A stretch of DNA of 64,000 nt from Planctomycetota bacterium (lineage in GTDB: Bacteria > Planctomycetota > Phycisphaerae > Phycisphaerales > SM1A02): the NCBI GenBank assembly GCA_022568135.1, contig JADFFQ010000006.1, forward strand, positions 1-64,000, written 5' to 3'. The position numbers and the translations under genes are program-made. Positions within the stretch are counted from its first letter, which is position 1; each line of letters starts with the position of its first letter. This document shows positions 6,505-16,434 of the stretch, one piece after another. The notes below the pieces were generated by a model. That model worked only from the letters and a program-made list of their open reading frames with translations, did not search any database and had not been told where the DNA came from.

Positions 6505-8481
6505 TCACCGGCGTTCTGTTGCCGACGGGCGGCCTTCTCGCTGGCGGGCCTCTTCGGCTTCGCGGGCAGCCTGGGTCGCCTTCATCCGGCGATATTCTTC
6601 CAGTCCCGGTGGCGCCGGCAGCACCTGCTCGATCGTCAGAACATTGCTGAGCTCGCTGGCCTGGAATTGTCGAAGCACATGCGGATAGATGTCGTCGTAC
6701 ACCGCAAGGCGGTACTCGTCGGGCAGGTTCTTATAGTTGTAGATGGCCAGTCTTTCGAGCAGGCCGACGGTGGAGTCGATCATGAGCTGGGCGAACACGT
6801 TCCGTACACTGTCTTCGAGCTGACCGATGAGCGCCGCCAGCCGCTGGGTGCCCATTTTGGTCTTGAACTTAACGTATTCGTGTTCGCGGAAGTACACGGT
6901 GACATCATTGGCGAACTTCACGGCCTGCTGAAAGACCTCGGGACGTCCCTGGCCGATGCCGACCCGGAAGCCGTAGCGAAGCGCCGCGGCGACATCGCTG
7001 GGCGCGATGTGCGGTTGAAACTCATACTCGCCCTCAACCTCCCGCCACACGAAGATATCCAGCGGCGCGTCGTATTTCGGGTTTTGCAGCCTCGCCCCCA
7101 TCCCGTAGAGGCTGTTGAGTCGATCAAGGTATTTCTGGGCCAACTCGGTCTCGCCGGAGCGGTACAGCTCGCGGACCGCGGAGCTGAGAAAGTTCTGATG
7201 AAAGCCCATAAAGAGGTCGGGGCCGGGACCGCGGGTGTCCTTGTGCTTGGCTGAAATTGTTTCCCAGTACCAGTCGATAACCTCGATCCAACGAGGATCG
7301 GGCAGGCGAGCCGGCAGATCGCTTGAGAAGGGATCGAAGCTGATTCGTCCCCAGCGGGCCATGCCCTGCATCGCGTGGATCTTGGCGCGATCGATGTTCA
7401 CGATCCGGTAGACATCATTGTCATCCACGGCGACGCGATTCTCGCCATACTGTTCGCCCTTGAGCGCCCAATAGAGCGCGTGAGCGTGCGCGGTCCGCCA
7501 ATCGATCGGCCCGTAATCGCGGGTGTACTCGTACATCAACTGCGGGTCCATGTTGTATTCGTCGGCGAGGACCCGCTTTCGCACATGGGCGATGAGGGTA
7601 TCCCAAGCCGGCTGCGCCTCGGGGTCGGAGGCGATCTCGTCAAAGGCGCGGAAGAACGGGTCGTCGCCGCGACCGATTCCACGAACCCTGGCGTAGACTG
7701 ACTGCCCTCTCGCCGCCTGCCACTCGGCATGCGCTTTAAGGAACGTCTTGTCGAGCGCAAAGCTGAAGCGTTGCTCGTACGGGGACAGGTCGCGGCGGAG
7801 GCGTTCAACGAGGCCCGTCACCCCGGGGGTGAGGCGCTGGGCTTGATCGAGTGTTTCCGGAGCATCCGCGACCTTTTTGATCCACACGATTCTGGCCTCG
7901 TGTTCGTACGGAGGCTCACCGAGCAGGCTATGCCACTCGCGAGTGAATTCGGTCTTGTAGTACAGGTGGGAATCATCCGCAACACCTTCAATCTTGTGGG
8001 ACAACCAGAAGGCGAGCTCCTTATGCAGTTGCAAGTCGTTGGGGTTGTATCGCAGCCCTTTGTTGCGAACGAGGTTGATCCCGGCCTTCACCCACTCCCA
8101 GCGTTCCTCGGAAGTGTTGTGAGCAACGGAGATGTTGTAGGCCATGTTGTGGCCGTGAAACGCCCACACCGCGGCGAAGCGGGGCTGGAGCTTGGTGATC
8201 AGATCGGCATCGGCCATGACCTCGTAGTAGAGGCCCTTTTGTTTCATAAGGTGGACCTTGATCCAGAGGTAGTCCACGATGATGCCGCGCAGTGCTCCGA
8301 TAGCCGTGCCCAAGGCGACAAATGGCGGCGCGCCTTCGACCGCCACATCGGTGTAGCGCAATGAGTGCTTCTGCGATAGGTTGGTGATGCTCGGCAACAC
8401 GCTGCCGCAGACCGCGGTGCTGGCGACAAGCAGCACCGAAGCCAGTAGTTGGATCGCTCGGTCACGGCTCATGCGCGACAC
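6505..8481 (-). CDS. Unknown 658-aa membrane-anchored protein, last gene of the SPFH/ABC operon
   Basis: An N-terminal hydrophobic helix (about residues 10-30) is followed by a long, mostly helical region without recognisable catalytic motifs. The conserved-looking core is IVDYLWIKVHLMKQKG, then LQPRFAAVWAFHGHNMAYNIS (near 95-115). The arrangement resembles TPR-like solenoids, and I recall homologues in planctomycetes only as hypothetical proteins. It starts 27 bases after the ABC permease gene on the same strand, so it is probably co-transcribed and exported or membrane-tethered. The C-terminus is charged (EAEEARQREGRPS). Function unknown; a substrate or adaptor of the exporter is a guess. 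Confidence 0.8.
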   Translation of the reverse strand: MSRMSRDRAIQLLASVLLVASTAVCGSVLPSITNLSQKHSLRYTDVAVEGAPPFVALGTAIGALRGIIVDYLWIKVHLMKQKGLYYEVMADADLITKLQPRFAAVWAFHGHNMAYNISVAHNTSEERWEWVKAGINLVRNKGLRYNPNDLQLHKELAFWLSHKIEGVADDSHLYYKTEFTREWHSLLGEPPYEHEARIVWIKKVADAPETLDQAQRLTPGVTGLVERLRRDLSPYEQRFSFALDKTFLKAHAEWQAARGQSVYARVRGIGRGDDPFFRAFDEIASDPEAQPAWDTLIAHVRKRVLADEYNMDPQLMYEYTRDYGPIDWRTAHAHALYWALKGEQYGENRVAVDDNDVYRIVNIDRAKIHAMQGMARWGRISFDPFSSDLPARLPDPRWIEVIDWYWETISAKHKDTRGPGPDLFMGFHQNFLSSAVRELYRSGETELAQKYLDRLNSLYGMGARLQNPKYDAPLDIFVWREVEGEYEFQPHIAPSDVAAALRYGFRVGIGQGRPEVFQQAVKFANDVTVYFREHEYVKFKTKMGTQRLAALIGQLEDSVRNVFAQLMIDSTVGLLERLAIYNYKNLPDEYRLAVYDDIYPHVLRQFQASELSNVLTIEQVLPAPPGLEEYRRMKATQAAREAEEARQREGRPSATERR

Positions 8482-8508
8482 TCCCGTCGATTCATCAAGC
8501 AGTTGGGG

Positions 8509-10566
8509 TCAACCATGTCCACTGTAGATAGCCAGCTGCCGGTTCCGCATAACGAGATACCCAAACACAAGGGCGATGCTGGACCACATGAGTCCTAGCG
8601 AAAGAGTCACGCCGGCAACGCTCGTCCAGGGGATAAGCCGGCCTTCGACGAGGCTCTGCGTCGGTCGATACTCACCGAAGCTGTGCAGGAGGAATACCAA
8701 TCCCTGGGCGATCGCTCTGATCAGCGACTGAGCAGCCCATCGAATGACCATCCCGATGTTGCTCCAATCCATTTGGCTCACCAGGGGCGGATAGTATTCA
8801 TGCAGCGACAGCGCCAGGAACGGCCCGAGCGTGCCCCCGAGGAAAATCGTAAACGACAGCATGCACGCGACCGGGAAGCTCAATAGCGTGGAGCAGGCAA
8901 TCCCCAGCATCGCCAGGAACGCCAGCTTCACCCACGTCATCAGCACCGCTCGGAAGAAATTGGCCTCGAAGCTGCCGACTTTATAGAGCAGCTCGAAGTC
9001 GTCCGCTTCAAAGTTCAGGAAGCCGTAGGCCGGTCTGCCCGGCTGAGGCGGGTTGAGGTTGTAGACCGTGACGCTCATCGTGCCGTCATCGCGAATCAGA
9101 TCGGTCCCGATGGGCAGGATGTGGGTCACGGTGGGGACGTACTGCCGCCGCACAAGCGTGTCGGGACGATCATTGAAGGTGAACGCCACTGGGAATGTTT
9201 GGTGCTCGTCGTCGCGCAGGATGTGAAAGCGATAACGCAGGGTCAGTGTGGATTGCAGATTCCTGGCTCTGCGGAGGCCTTCGAAGGTGTAGCTTCGCTG
9301 CATCATCGGGAGAATCGAGCGCTGGGCGGCGAGGTGGTTCTCCTGCAAGTCCGCGGCCAACTTTCTCTTGACGGAAAGCGAGATTTCCTCCTGACCGGCC
9401 AACTCCGGATCGCGGTCGATGAGCTGCTCCACGCGCGCTGAGAGCTGTTGGGGGCTTAGTAATTCAAATTGCGGCATGGTGCCCACGCGGGCGGTGAGCA
9501 CTTCGTCGCGAACAGCAAGTCGATCCAGCGCGCCTTCCAGACCGGAGGCGACGGGAAGTTGGCTGAGGTACTTCACGTACGTAAAGATCGAAACGCCGGC
9601 GACAAGCAGAATGACCACGTTGACGCTCAATACCCCCAGCCATTTACCCAGCAGATAGTTGAGCCGAGTCACCGGCTTGGTCATCAACTGCCAGATTTGG
9701 CGGTCGCGGATCTCAAACGCCACCGTCGCGCAGGACAGGAACAGCGTCATGCACGCGGCAAGCGCGTAGGTCAGGCTGAGGCTTCGGCTGATGAACGTTT
9801 GAATCCGAAACCGAAGCGGCGCCTCCGGATCGAGCCAGATCGGAAGCAACGGAAGAAGGATCAGCAGCCCAATCACGAAGACCAGCGACAGGCGGGTCCG
9901 CGACGCTTCCTTCATCACCGTGTGGGCGATCGCCAGCACCTGATGCGGGTACGCAAAGAGAATGAGCACCGCCCGTGTGAGCAGCACGAAGGTGAACGTA
10001 AGCAGGCCCATGCCCGCAATCGCCAGCATCGCCGGCTCAGCTCCCAGCGCCCAGCAGACTGCAACCGGGGCCGCGGTACCCAGCACCGTCAGGACGAAAG
10101 GCAGCGTGATCTGCATCCACACGATCAGCAGCACCCACAGCGTGGTGACGATCGCCAACATCCACGTCGTGCCCGGCTGCTCGAGCAGGAATCGCGGCGC
10201 CCACGCGGGCTCTTGCTCGGAGACGAACTGCCTGGCCAGGCCGGCCGGACTCAGAATCTCGCCCTGGCCGTCAAACAGCAGATCCGCTTGTTCCAGGAAC
10301 TCGGGCCCGCCATACATTCGCCCATTGACGGTGATGGTTCCAGTTTCAGCCAGGGAGACCGCATGCTCGTCAGCCTGGTTGAGGTTCTGTCCAACCAGCG
10401 CGCGACCGAGCGCGTTTCGCTGCGCATCCAGGTCATAACTGACGACCAGCAGCGGACCGTAGAAGCCCCCAATCACGAGTATCGCCAACACACTGGCGAC
10501 GGTACGGAACCACAACTTGCCCTGAAGCTGATCGAGCCGTCGGTAGACGCGGACAAACACGCCCAT
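8509..10566 (-). CDS. ABC-2 type transporter permease with large extracytoplasmic insert
   Basis: The 685-aa protein has an N-terminal TM helix near 25-45, a cluster of TM helices at about 130-290, the signature EIRDRQIWQLMTKPVTRLNY followed by LLGKWLGVLSV near 300-325, a soluble region of roughly 200 residues, and a C-terminal TM bundle from about 555. The signature is also found in the divergent permease at 16805 (REIENRTVLTVISKPVSR...LGKYLGV), so both belong to the same ABC-2/NosY-like group. Only 2 bases separate it from the ABC ATPase gene, implying one complex. Substrate unknown. Confidence 0.85.
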   Translation of the reverse strand: MGVFVRVYRRLDQLQGKLWFRTVASVLAILVIGGFYGPLLVVSYDLDAQRNALGRALVGQNLNQADEHAVSLAETGTITVNGRMYGGPEFLEQADLLFDGQGEILSPAGLARQFVSEQEPAWAPRFLLEQPGTTWMLAIVTTLWVLLIVWMQITLPFVLTVLGTAAPVAVCWALGAEPAMLAIAGMGLLTFTFVLLTRAVLILFAYPHQVLAIAHTVMKEASRTRLSLVFVIGLLILLPLLPIWLDPEAPLRFRIQTFISRSLSLTYALAACMTLFLSCATVAFEIRDRQIWQLMTKPVTRLNYLLGKWLGVLSVNVVILLVAGVSIFTYVKYLSQLPVASGLEGALDRLAVRDEVLTARVGTMPQFELLSPQQLSARVEQLIDRDPELAGQEEISLSVKRKLAADLQENHLAAQRSILPMMQRSYTFEGLRRARNLQSTLTLRYRFHILRDDEHQTFPVAFTFNDRPDTLVRRQYVPTVTHILPIGTDLIRDDGTMSVTVYNLNPPQPGRPAYGFLNFEADDFELLYKVGSFEANFFRAVLMTWVKLAFLAMLGIACSTLLSFPVACMLSFTIFLGGTLGPFLALSLHEYYPPLVSQMDWSNIGMVIRWAAQSLIRAIAQGLVFLLHSFGEYRPTQSLVEGRLIPWTSVAGVTLSLGLMWSSIALVFGYLVMRNRQLAIYSGHG

Positions 10567-10568
10567 AG

Positions 10569-11777
10569 CTATGACTTCTCGTCGCCGGGAGGCTCTTCGC
10601 CTTGAGCCACATCATCCCCGCCCAGCAAGGCGTCGATCACGGACGACTCAACATCCTGTGGCGATTTGGGCGCCGTAGCGGCTTGGTCGGCGGGGCCGGC
10701 GGCCTGATTGGATTCTTCTGCGAGCAGTTGAGCAAGTACTTCGTCACCCGGCGGCTGGGGCGCTTCCGACGCGGCAGCCGGCCGGATCCCAACGAGTTCC
10801 TTTTCCTCGCGGGAAAGAGATTCGATCAGGTCCTCGCCGCGCGCATCCTCACCACGCAGGAATCTGGCGGTGGGCCCGCCGTGAACGACCCCTGCTGTGG
10901 CGACCTGCTCTCGACGGGCTTTCTCCACGAGGTCCATAAAGAACTGCTCCAGGCGCTGCCGGGGAGAGTCAACCTTGTCAATGCCCATGCCTTCGCACCG
11001 TTGGATGACCTGCTCGATCTGAACGATCGTCTCCGGCTCCAGCCGGGACGTTTCGATGATGGTTCGTTTGGTGTCGCAGAGAAGCTCGTCAACAGTTCCC
11101 TGAGCGCGAATTCTGCCGGCATAGAGCATGACCATGCGATCACAGACGTCCTCGACGTCGGCCAGCAGGTGTGAACTAAGCAAGATCGTCTTGCCTCGCT
11201 TGCCGAGCTCGACGATGAGATCTTTCACTTGTCGCGTGCCGATGGGGTCCAGCCCCGAGGTCGGTTCGTCGAGGATGAGAAAGTCCGGATCGTTGACCAG
11301 AGCCTGAGCAAGACCGATGCGGCGAGTCATCCCTTTGGAGAACTCACCAATCGGGCGATGGGCCACGTGGGACAGCCCGACCATGTCCAGCAGCTCATCG
11401 GTGCGACGGCGGCGCGTGCGATAATCCAGGCCGAACAACTTGCCATAGTAGTCCAGCGTCTCTCGCGAGTTGAGGAACTGGTAGAGGTACGACTCCTCAG
11501 GAAGAAAGCCAATGCGCCTCTTGATGCTGACGTCGGACGGCGCCTTGCCGAAGACGGACAGTCGTCCCCGGGTCTTGTGCAACAGGCCGAGGATCATCTT
11601 GATGATGGTGCTCTTGCCGGAACCGTTGGGGCCGAGCAGCCCGAAGATCTCGCTCGGGTGGATTTCGAAGTCCACGTTGTCGACCGCTCGGGCCTTGGTG
11701 CGCAGCCAGAAGTCCCGAAAGACCTTGGTGAGCCCGACCGCTTCGACGATGTTCGGCGATGAGACTGGCGAAACCAT
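10569..11777 (-). CDS. ABC transporter ATP-binding protein (ABC-2 exporter type)
   Basis: The 402-aa ATPase has Walker A GPNGSGKST at residues 49-57, the variant signature FSKGM at 146-150 (common in ABC-2 exporters), Walker B FLILDEPTSGLDP from 166 and the H-loop SSHLL at 201-205. After the nucleotide-binding domain, about 170 extra C-terminal residues are acidic and proline-rich, longer than usual, and could be a regulatory or docking tail. It lies between the SPFH genes (24-base gap) and the permease (2-base gap). All catalytic residues look intact. Together with 8509-10566 it should form an ATP-driven exporter. Confidence 0.93.
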   Translation of the reverse strand: MVSPVSSPNIVEAVGLTKVFRDFWLRTKARAVDNVDFEIHPSEIFGLLGPNGSGKSTIIKMILGLLHKTRGRLSVFGKAPSDVSIKRRIGFLPEESYLYQFLNSRETLDYYGKLFGLDYRTRRRRTDELLDMVGLSHVAHRPIGEFSKGMTRRIGLAQALVNDPDFLILDEPTSGLDPIGTRQVKDLIVELGKRGKTILLSSHLLADVEDVCDRMVMLYAGRIRAQGTVDELLCDTKRTIIETSRLEPETIVQIEQVIQRCEGMGIDKVDSPRQRLEQFFMDLVEKARREQVATAGVVHGGPTARFLRGEDARGEDLIESLSREEKELVGIRPAAASEAPQPPGDEVLAQLLAEESNQAAGPADQAATAPKSPQDVESSVIDALLGGDDVAQGEEPPGDEKS

Positions 11778-11801
11778 GACAGATCAAGTCTCGATGCGTA
11801 G

Positions 11802-13295
11802 CTAACGGTCCGTGCCCCGCGGGCGAACCGTGCCTTGGGGAGTGACTTCCAGTAGAGGACGAGCCTGGCCCGGCTTAATATCCTTCGATCGGCGATAGAA
11901 CGGCCGGATGCCGCCCATGCTGGCTTCCAGCGCGTCGCGTTCCCGGCGCTGCAGTCCGCGGCGCTTGCGCACTTCTTGGATCTCCGCCAGGCCGGAGATG
12001 ATGACATGCAGCGAACCCAGCCCCGCGGGGACGAGGATGATCTCGGCATCCTCGTTGCTCAAGACCGTCCCGTATGCCTCCATCCAGCGCGTCGTGCAGA
12101 CCAATGCTGGATGCTCACGATAGGCGGGCAGGATGCTGGCAAAGAGCCTGGCTTCGTTGCCCAGCGTCGATTCGATCTCGGTCTCATAGGCCATGGCGTG
12201 GTAGATGATCTGGGCCACCTCGCCGGAGGTTTCATCGCTTTCGAGGAGGGCGTAGAGTTCGGCGAGCAACTGGTCGGCCACGTCCTGGTCGCCAAGCTGC
12301 TGGGCCTGCTCGTATCGTTGAATCATTCGGGCCAGCGTGCGGTAGTTGCTGCCGACGGCGATGAGTGTCTGCTCAGCATTCTGGCGGGCTCTCTCAATCT
12401 GCTCTCTCGCCTGCTCCCTGGCGTTTTGCAGCTCGCCGTACGCCTTGACAATCGCCAGGGGCGGCTTGGTGTCGGGCATGTGCACTTTGACCAGGTCGAT
12501 ACCGCATTCCAGAGCAAGCAGCACGTCCTGAGCGCTTTGCCGAACCCGTTCTTTGGTGTCGTCGGACACATCGACCAGCTCCTGCAGGCTCAGGCCGGCC
12601 GTCACGTGCACCACCGCTCGTTGCAGGGCTAACTGCACCAGTCGGTCGGCGTCGTTCTCGTCAATGCTCTTCACGAACTGCACGGGGTCGATGATCTCGT
12701 ACTCGCCAACGATCTTGAGGTGGGCCAGATCGCCATCGCGAGTCAGCACATAACCATCCCGGGCCGGCTGAAGGGCGGCGGTAACTCTGGCTCCGTCGAT
12801 CGCCTGCTGAAGCGTCACGTTCGCAGGGATGTTCGGCCAGAAGGCTTCTTTGAGCTCAACCGGTCGATCCTCGACGGCGAAGATGACAAACTCGCCGGCG
12901 GGGTAAGGCAAGAGGTTTCGATGCAGCCCCGGCTCGAGGGCTCGCTGCTCATCCACGACCACGATCTTGCCGAAGCGCAGCATGACGCCGCTTTGCTTGT
13001 CATGGACGGTCCGAAAGCCGGAGACGAAGAACAGCGCGATCAACACGACGATAACGCCCTGGAGGACTTGGAAGGACAGCCGCAAGGCGTCGGCAAGGGA
13101 CTGATTGGCGGGATCCATTGCTTCCCGCAGCGCCGCCTGGGACCCAACGTCCGCCTCGACGGCGAACTGTGCGGAGGCGGTGCGCCGCGGCGGCTCGACG
13201 CCTTGGGGCTCCCCCTCGATCGGCACGTCACCGTCTTGGGCGCCGCCGGGCAACTGAGCCGGATCTTCCTGGTCGTACGGATCAGCCATGGTCAT
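11802..13295 (-). CDS. SPFH/band-7 domain protein, HflK-like (third SPFH of the operon)
   Basis: The product is 497 aa: an acidic, proline-rich cytoplasmic N-tail of about 85 residues, one TM helix (near 85-108), then an SPFH domain beginning SGFRTVHDKQSGVMLRFGKI. A charged coiled-coil stretch (AREQAREQIERARQNAEQ) follows near residue 285. HflK/HflC assemble a membrane cage that modulates FtsH protease. Here the protein is one of three SPFH paralogues translated in series; its start overlaps the stop of the HflC-like gene by 4 bases. The assignment to HflK rather than generic SPFH is uncertain, and no ftsH is nearby. Confidence 0.82.
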   Translation of the reverse strand: MTMADPYDQEDPAQLPGGAQDGDVPIEGEPQGVEPPRRTASAQFAVEADVGSQAALREAMDPANQSLADALRLSFQVLQGVIVVLIALFFVSGFRTVHDKQSGVMLRFGKIVVVDEQRALEPGLHRNLLPYPAGEFVIFAVEDRPVELKEAFWPNIPANVTLQQAIDGARVTAALQPARDGYVLTRDGDLAHLKIVGEYEIIDPVQFVKSIDENDADRLVQLALQRAVVHVTAGLSLQELVDVSDDTKERVRQSAQDVLLALECGIDLVKVHMPDTKPPLAIVKAYGELQNAREQAREQIERARQNAEQTLIAVGSNYRTLARMIQRYEQAQQLGDQDVADQLLAELYALLESDETSGEVAQIIYHAMAYETEIESTLGNEARLFASILPAYREHPALVCTTRWMEAYGTVLSNEDAEIILVPAGLGSLHVIISGLAEIQEVRKRRGLQRRERDALEASMGGIRPFYRRSKDIKPGQARPLLEVTPQGTVRPRGTDR

Positions 13296-14308
13296 GAACC
13301 TTCCTTGGCGGACGACGCCTCCGCGTCACCATCGGGTTGGGAGGCGATGCCTTCCTCACGCACGCGATCTTCGGCAGGCGCGGCCAGGTACTTCTTCTTG
13401 GGCTGGGGAATGTGACCGGCGTCGGTCTGGTTGCTGAGGTTCATCAGGTGCCAGGGCGCATACTCGTCACTCAGAAAGAACGTGACTCCTTCTTGCAATG
13501 CTTCCTCAAAGGCCTTGAGCCACACGAGGAAGATGGCGAGACTTTCATCCTCGCTCATCTGAGAGAGGTATTCCGCGGCCCGTACGTTCGCGGTCGCTTT
13601 GATCTCTTCGGCTCGCTGCTCGACGAACGCCTCGAGCCTGTCGGCCAAGGTGTTGGCTTCGGATTGGATTCCGACCGCCTCGGACTCGCCTCTGGAGCGC
13701 TCCGCGTCCGCAAGTCGCAGTCGTGTTCTCTCCATCCGTGCCAACACGGCCGTCGTCGTCCTCGGTGGCAGGAGCATCTGGCTGATGCCGACGGTGACCG
13801 GCTCGATCCCCATCGAACCAAGGGAGGCTAACTGGTCCAGCATCTCCTGCTCGGCCTGACCCAGACGGCTCGCCGGCCCGATCAGGTCATCGAATGCATA
13901 CCGGCTGAGGCTCCCCTTGACGGCGGTGCGAAGGCGACCTTCCAAGATCCTCTGGGCATCTTCAAGCGCTCCCTTGGAGGGAAAGCTCTCGAAGAACTTC
14001 AGCGCATCGTCGGCGCCAACCTTCCACAAGAGGAAGGCTTGGACCACCACCGACTGCCCATCCGCCGTGGGGACTTCCACCTTCGGCGTCTCGACGAGCT
14101 GGAGTCGCGTGTCGAACCTGGTGACACGATCGGCGAAGAACGGAATCCGAAAGTGCAATCCGGGCTCATTGACCACACTCTGCGCGCTCGCGCGGCCGTA
14201 CCGCGTCTTGATGGCGACCTCGTGGAAGCGCACCGTGTAGGTCGTGCTGAACAGCACCAACAGGACCAGCAGAATCACACCGACGACAACAGCCAATGCT
14301 TTACTCAT
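13292..14308 (-). CDS. SPFH/band-7 domain protein, HflC-like
   Basis: A single N-terminal TM helix (residues 4-25) precedes an SPFH domain with the HflC-like opening TYTVRFHEVAIKTRYGRA and LHFRIPFFADRVTRFDTRL. A helical region with ADAERSRGESEAVGIQSEA near 205-225 matches the usual HflC coiled coil. The 338-aa length is typical. It overlaps both neighbours by 4 bases (ATGA at 14305-14308 and 13292-13295), so the three SPFH proteins are probably made in fixed proportion and form a hetero-oligomeric ring. A link to the downstream ABC exporter is inferred from the operon only. Confidence 0.88.
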   Translation of the reverse strand: MSKALAVVVGVILLVLLVLFSTTYTVRFHEVAIKTRYGRASAQSVVNEPGLHFRIPFFADRVTRFDTRLQLVETPKVEVPTADGQSVVVQAFLLWKVGADDALKFFESFPSKGALEDAQRILEGRLRTAVKGSLSRYAFDDLIGPASRLGQAEQEMLDQLASLGSMGIEPVTVGISQMLLPPRTTTAVLARMERTRLRLADAERSRGESEAVGIQSEANTLADRLEAFVEQRAEEIKATANVRAAEYLSQMSEDESLAIFLVWLKAFEEALQEGVTFFLSDEYAPWHLMNLSNQTDAGHIPQPKKKYLAAPAEDRVREEGIASQPDGDAEASSAKEGS

Positions 14309-16434
14309 TTGCCAGATTCTCCTTCACTGGAGCTGGGGTGGAATCCGAAGACCCCCGGCGGCTCTTGGAGCTCGACATCCAGGTTCACCCGCTCCGGGTC
14401 AATACCGACGATGAGGTACTTGCGACGCTCGGCCAGCATCTTGCTGAGCACGTTCATGATTTCGCGCTGCTGAAACAGCCTGGGAGCGGCGCGATAGGAC
14501 GCAAGCCGGCCCTCGAACTCTTTCACCTGGGCCCGCGCGTTCATCTGTTTGATCCAGCGCTCGGCCTCCGCGGTGGAGATGTCCTGCGCGAGCCGGCCGC
14601 CGGCTTGGGCGTACATGCGCTCGATCAGAATCCGCTGATCGATGACCGGCTTGGCTTGTCCGCCCAGATCTCGTTTGAGCTGCCGCCACTGCTCGATCTC
14701 GGCGAGGATCTGTTTGGCTTGCTGGGGACTGCCGACCCAATACGCGAGGTCTTGCACCACCCTTCCCGCGGCCTCGGCCACCCTTTGGCGGCGCTGCTGT
14801 TTGGCGATGGCCAGATCATCAAAGTTCTTGGCCACCCCGCCGGAAGGACGAAGCATCGGGACATTCACGGCTATAACCTCAATACCCGTGTTGTGAGTCT
14901 GGAACACGGCCTGGATCCGGTCGTGCAGTTGAGAAACCACCTCCGCCCGACCGGTGGCGATCACCTGCTCCATGGACAGCCCGGACAGATGCTGGGTGAT
15001 TTCCCGCATAGCCAGCGCCTTGAGCGCCGCTTCACGCATGTTCAGCCGTTGCCGCCGACGAGGCACGTCCGAAGAGAACTGAAGGAAATCCAACAGGCCG
15101 TCGGGCTTGATCCGATACTGAAGGCTGATCTCGGCATCGACGAGTGCAAAGAGATCGCTCACCGGCTCGGCCTCGACTCGGTCGGGCTGCGCCGGTTCGG
15201 CCGACGTCGATCCGTCCGTGCGCACCGCAGAGCCGCCGACGATGAACGGGTCCATCTCGACATCCGTGGAGATGTCTTGAGCCCACAGTTCGACGTTCGG
15301 GTCCGCGAGCCTCCTGGCGGTCAGGGGAATCTCCCGGATGATGCCGACATCGTAGATTTCCGCGGCCTGAAACGGCCAGGGCAGCTTCCACATGATGCCT
15401 GAGGTGTGGACCTGCTTGCCGGGTGGGCCGATGATCTGGCCCCCGCTAAGCTTGACCGCCTGTTGATGCGGCTCGACGACCACCATCATGTTCAGGGCGA
15501 TGAGCACGAGCGCCCCGAACCCCAGCAGCCAGCCGAAGCTCCGCAGAAGCAGTTTATACCCCCAGGAGCTGGTGATGTCGAAGCCGAACTGGTAGTTGAC
15601 GGCCTCGTTGAGCGACCGCACGATCGACTCCGGTGCGGCCAGCAGGCTCAACACGCGCGAGTCAAACGCCGGTCTGGGGACCTCGCCGGGGATTCTCGGC
15701 CGGTACATATTAAGGATGAAGTTCAGGACGATCTCACCGGCCAGGACCGCCATGTAGATCGGGATGGCGTATGCCACACCGACGACGACATTGTCGTTGT
15801 CGAGGAATCGGAAGACGATTCCGACGGCGACGGCGAGCAAGACCATGGCGCTGCCGACCATGTACCCGGCCCCGCCGCGAAGGTTCTGCCAGGCGGGCTG
15901 TTTGGCCATCCCAGCCACGAAACGAGAAAAGATGAACGCGACGGCTGCGAAGAAGAGGCAGATCGCGACCGCCCACCCCAGCTGCTGGGTCAGGAGGAAT
16001 TCAGCGCCGCCACTGCCGGGATCGCCAAGGCTGCGCAGATGCCGAAGCATCGAGACGGGGCCGAACGCCAGATAGGCCGCGGTAAGCAGACTGACGCTGG
16101 GCATGAGCCACTGGTGCATCAATCGCAGGCGCCGGGCCGCGACCCGTTCCTCCTCGCGGGCGGACTTGAACACCGATCCGGCCCCGGCCCTTTCCGCGGC
16201 GAGTTCGTCCTCCTCCAGGGCTTCCAGACGCTCTTGCGTATGCTGATAAAAGACAGCGATCAGGCTGAGCCAAACGAGCAATCCCCCGAAGAGATAGAAC
16301 GAGGCGAACTGAAAGACGGTGTCCTGGCCGAGGTGACCAAAGATCAGCAGGATCACCGCGATCGCAGCCTGGAGAATGAAGCCAAATCCGGCGACGCGCG
16401 TGGCCTGGCGGTATGCGTGATGGTCGATTCTCAT
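14305..16434 (-). CDS. SPFH/band-7 domain protein with polytopic N-terminus, HflK-like; first gene of the operon
   Basis: Starting at the ATG at 16434, the product is 709 aa. The N-terminal 350 residues hold about six TM helices, unusual for HflK, which normally has one. A final TM helix (LLGFGALVLIALNMMVVVE) leads into the SPFH domain (HQQAVKLSGGQII...GIMWKLPWPFQAAEIYDVG). The long C-terminal helical region includes DDLAIAKQQRRQRVAEAAG. An upstream in-frame ATG at 16698 would add 88 Arg/Cys-rich residues that look non-coding, so it was rejected. This is probably a fusion of a membrane module to HflK. Confidence 0.85.
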   Translation of the reverse strand: MRIDHHAYRQATRVAGFGFILQAAIAVILLIFGHLGQDTVFQFASFYLFGGLLVWLSLIAVFYQHTQERLEALEEDELAAERAGAGSVFKSAREEERVAARRLRLMHQWLMPSVSLLTAAYLAFGPVSMLRHLRSLGDPGSGGAEFLLTQQLGWAVAICLFFAAVAFIFSRFVAGMAKQPAWQNLRGGAGYMVGSAMVLLAVAVGIVFRFLDNDNVVVGVAYAIPIYMAVLAGEIVLNFILNMYRPRIPGEVPRPAFDSRVLSLLAAPESIVRSLNEAVNYQFGFDITSSWGYKLLLRSFGWLLGFGALVLIALNMMVVVEPHQQAVKLSGGQIIGPPGKQVHTSGIMWKLPWPFQAAEIYDVGIIREIPLTARRLADPNVELWAQDISTDVEMDPFIVGGSAVRTDGSTSAEPAQPDRVEAEPVSDLFALVDAEISLQYRIKPDGLLDFLQFSSDVPRRRQRLNMREAALKALAMREITQHLSGLSMEQVIATGRAEVVSQLHDRIQAVFQTHNTGIEVIAVNVPMLRPSGGVAKNFDDLAIAKQQRRQRVAEAAGRVVQDLAYWVGSPQQAKQILAEIEQWRQLKRDLGGQAKPVIDQRILIERMYAQAGGRLAQDISTAEAERWIKQMNARAQVKEFEGRLASYRAAPRLFQQREIMNVLSKMLAERRKYLIVGIDPERVNLDVELQEPPGVFGFHPSSSEGESGK

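Noticed and set aside
9469-10605. 378-codon plus-strand frame opposite the ABC permease
   Set aside because: Arg/Gln/His-rich composition typical of antisense frames; the minus-strand permease has clear motifs.
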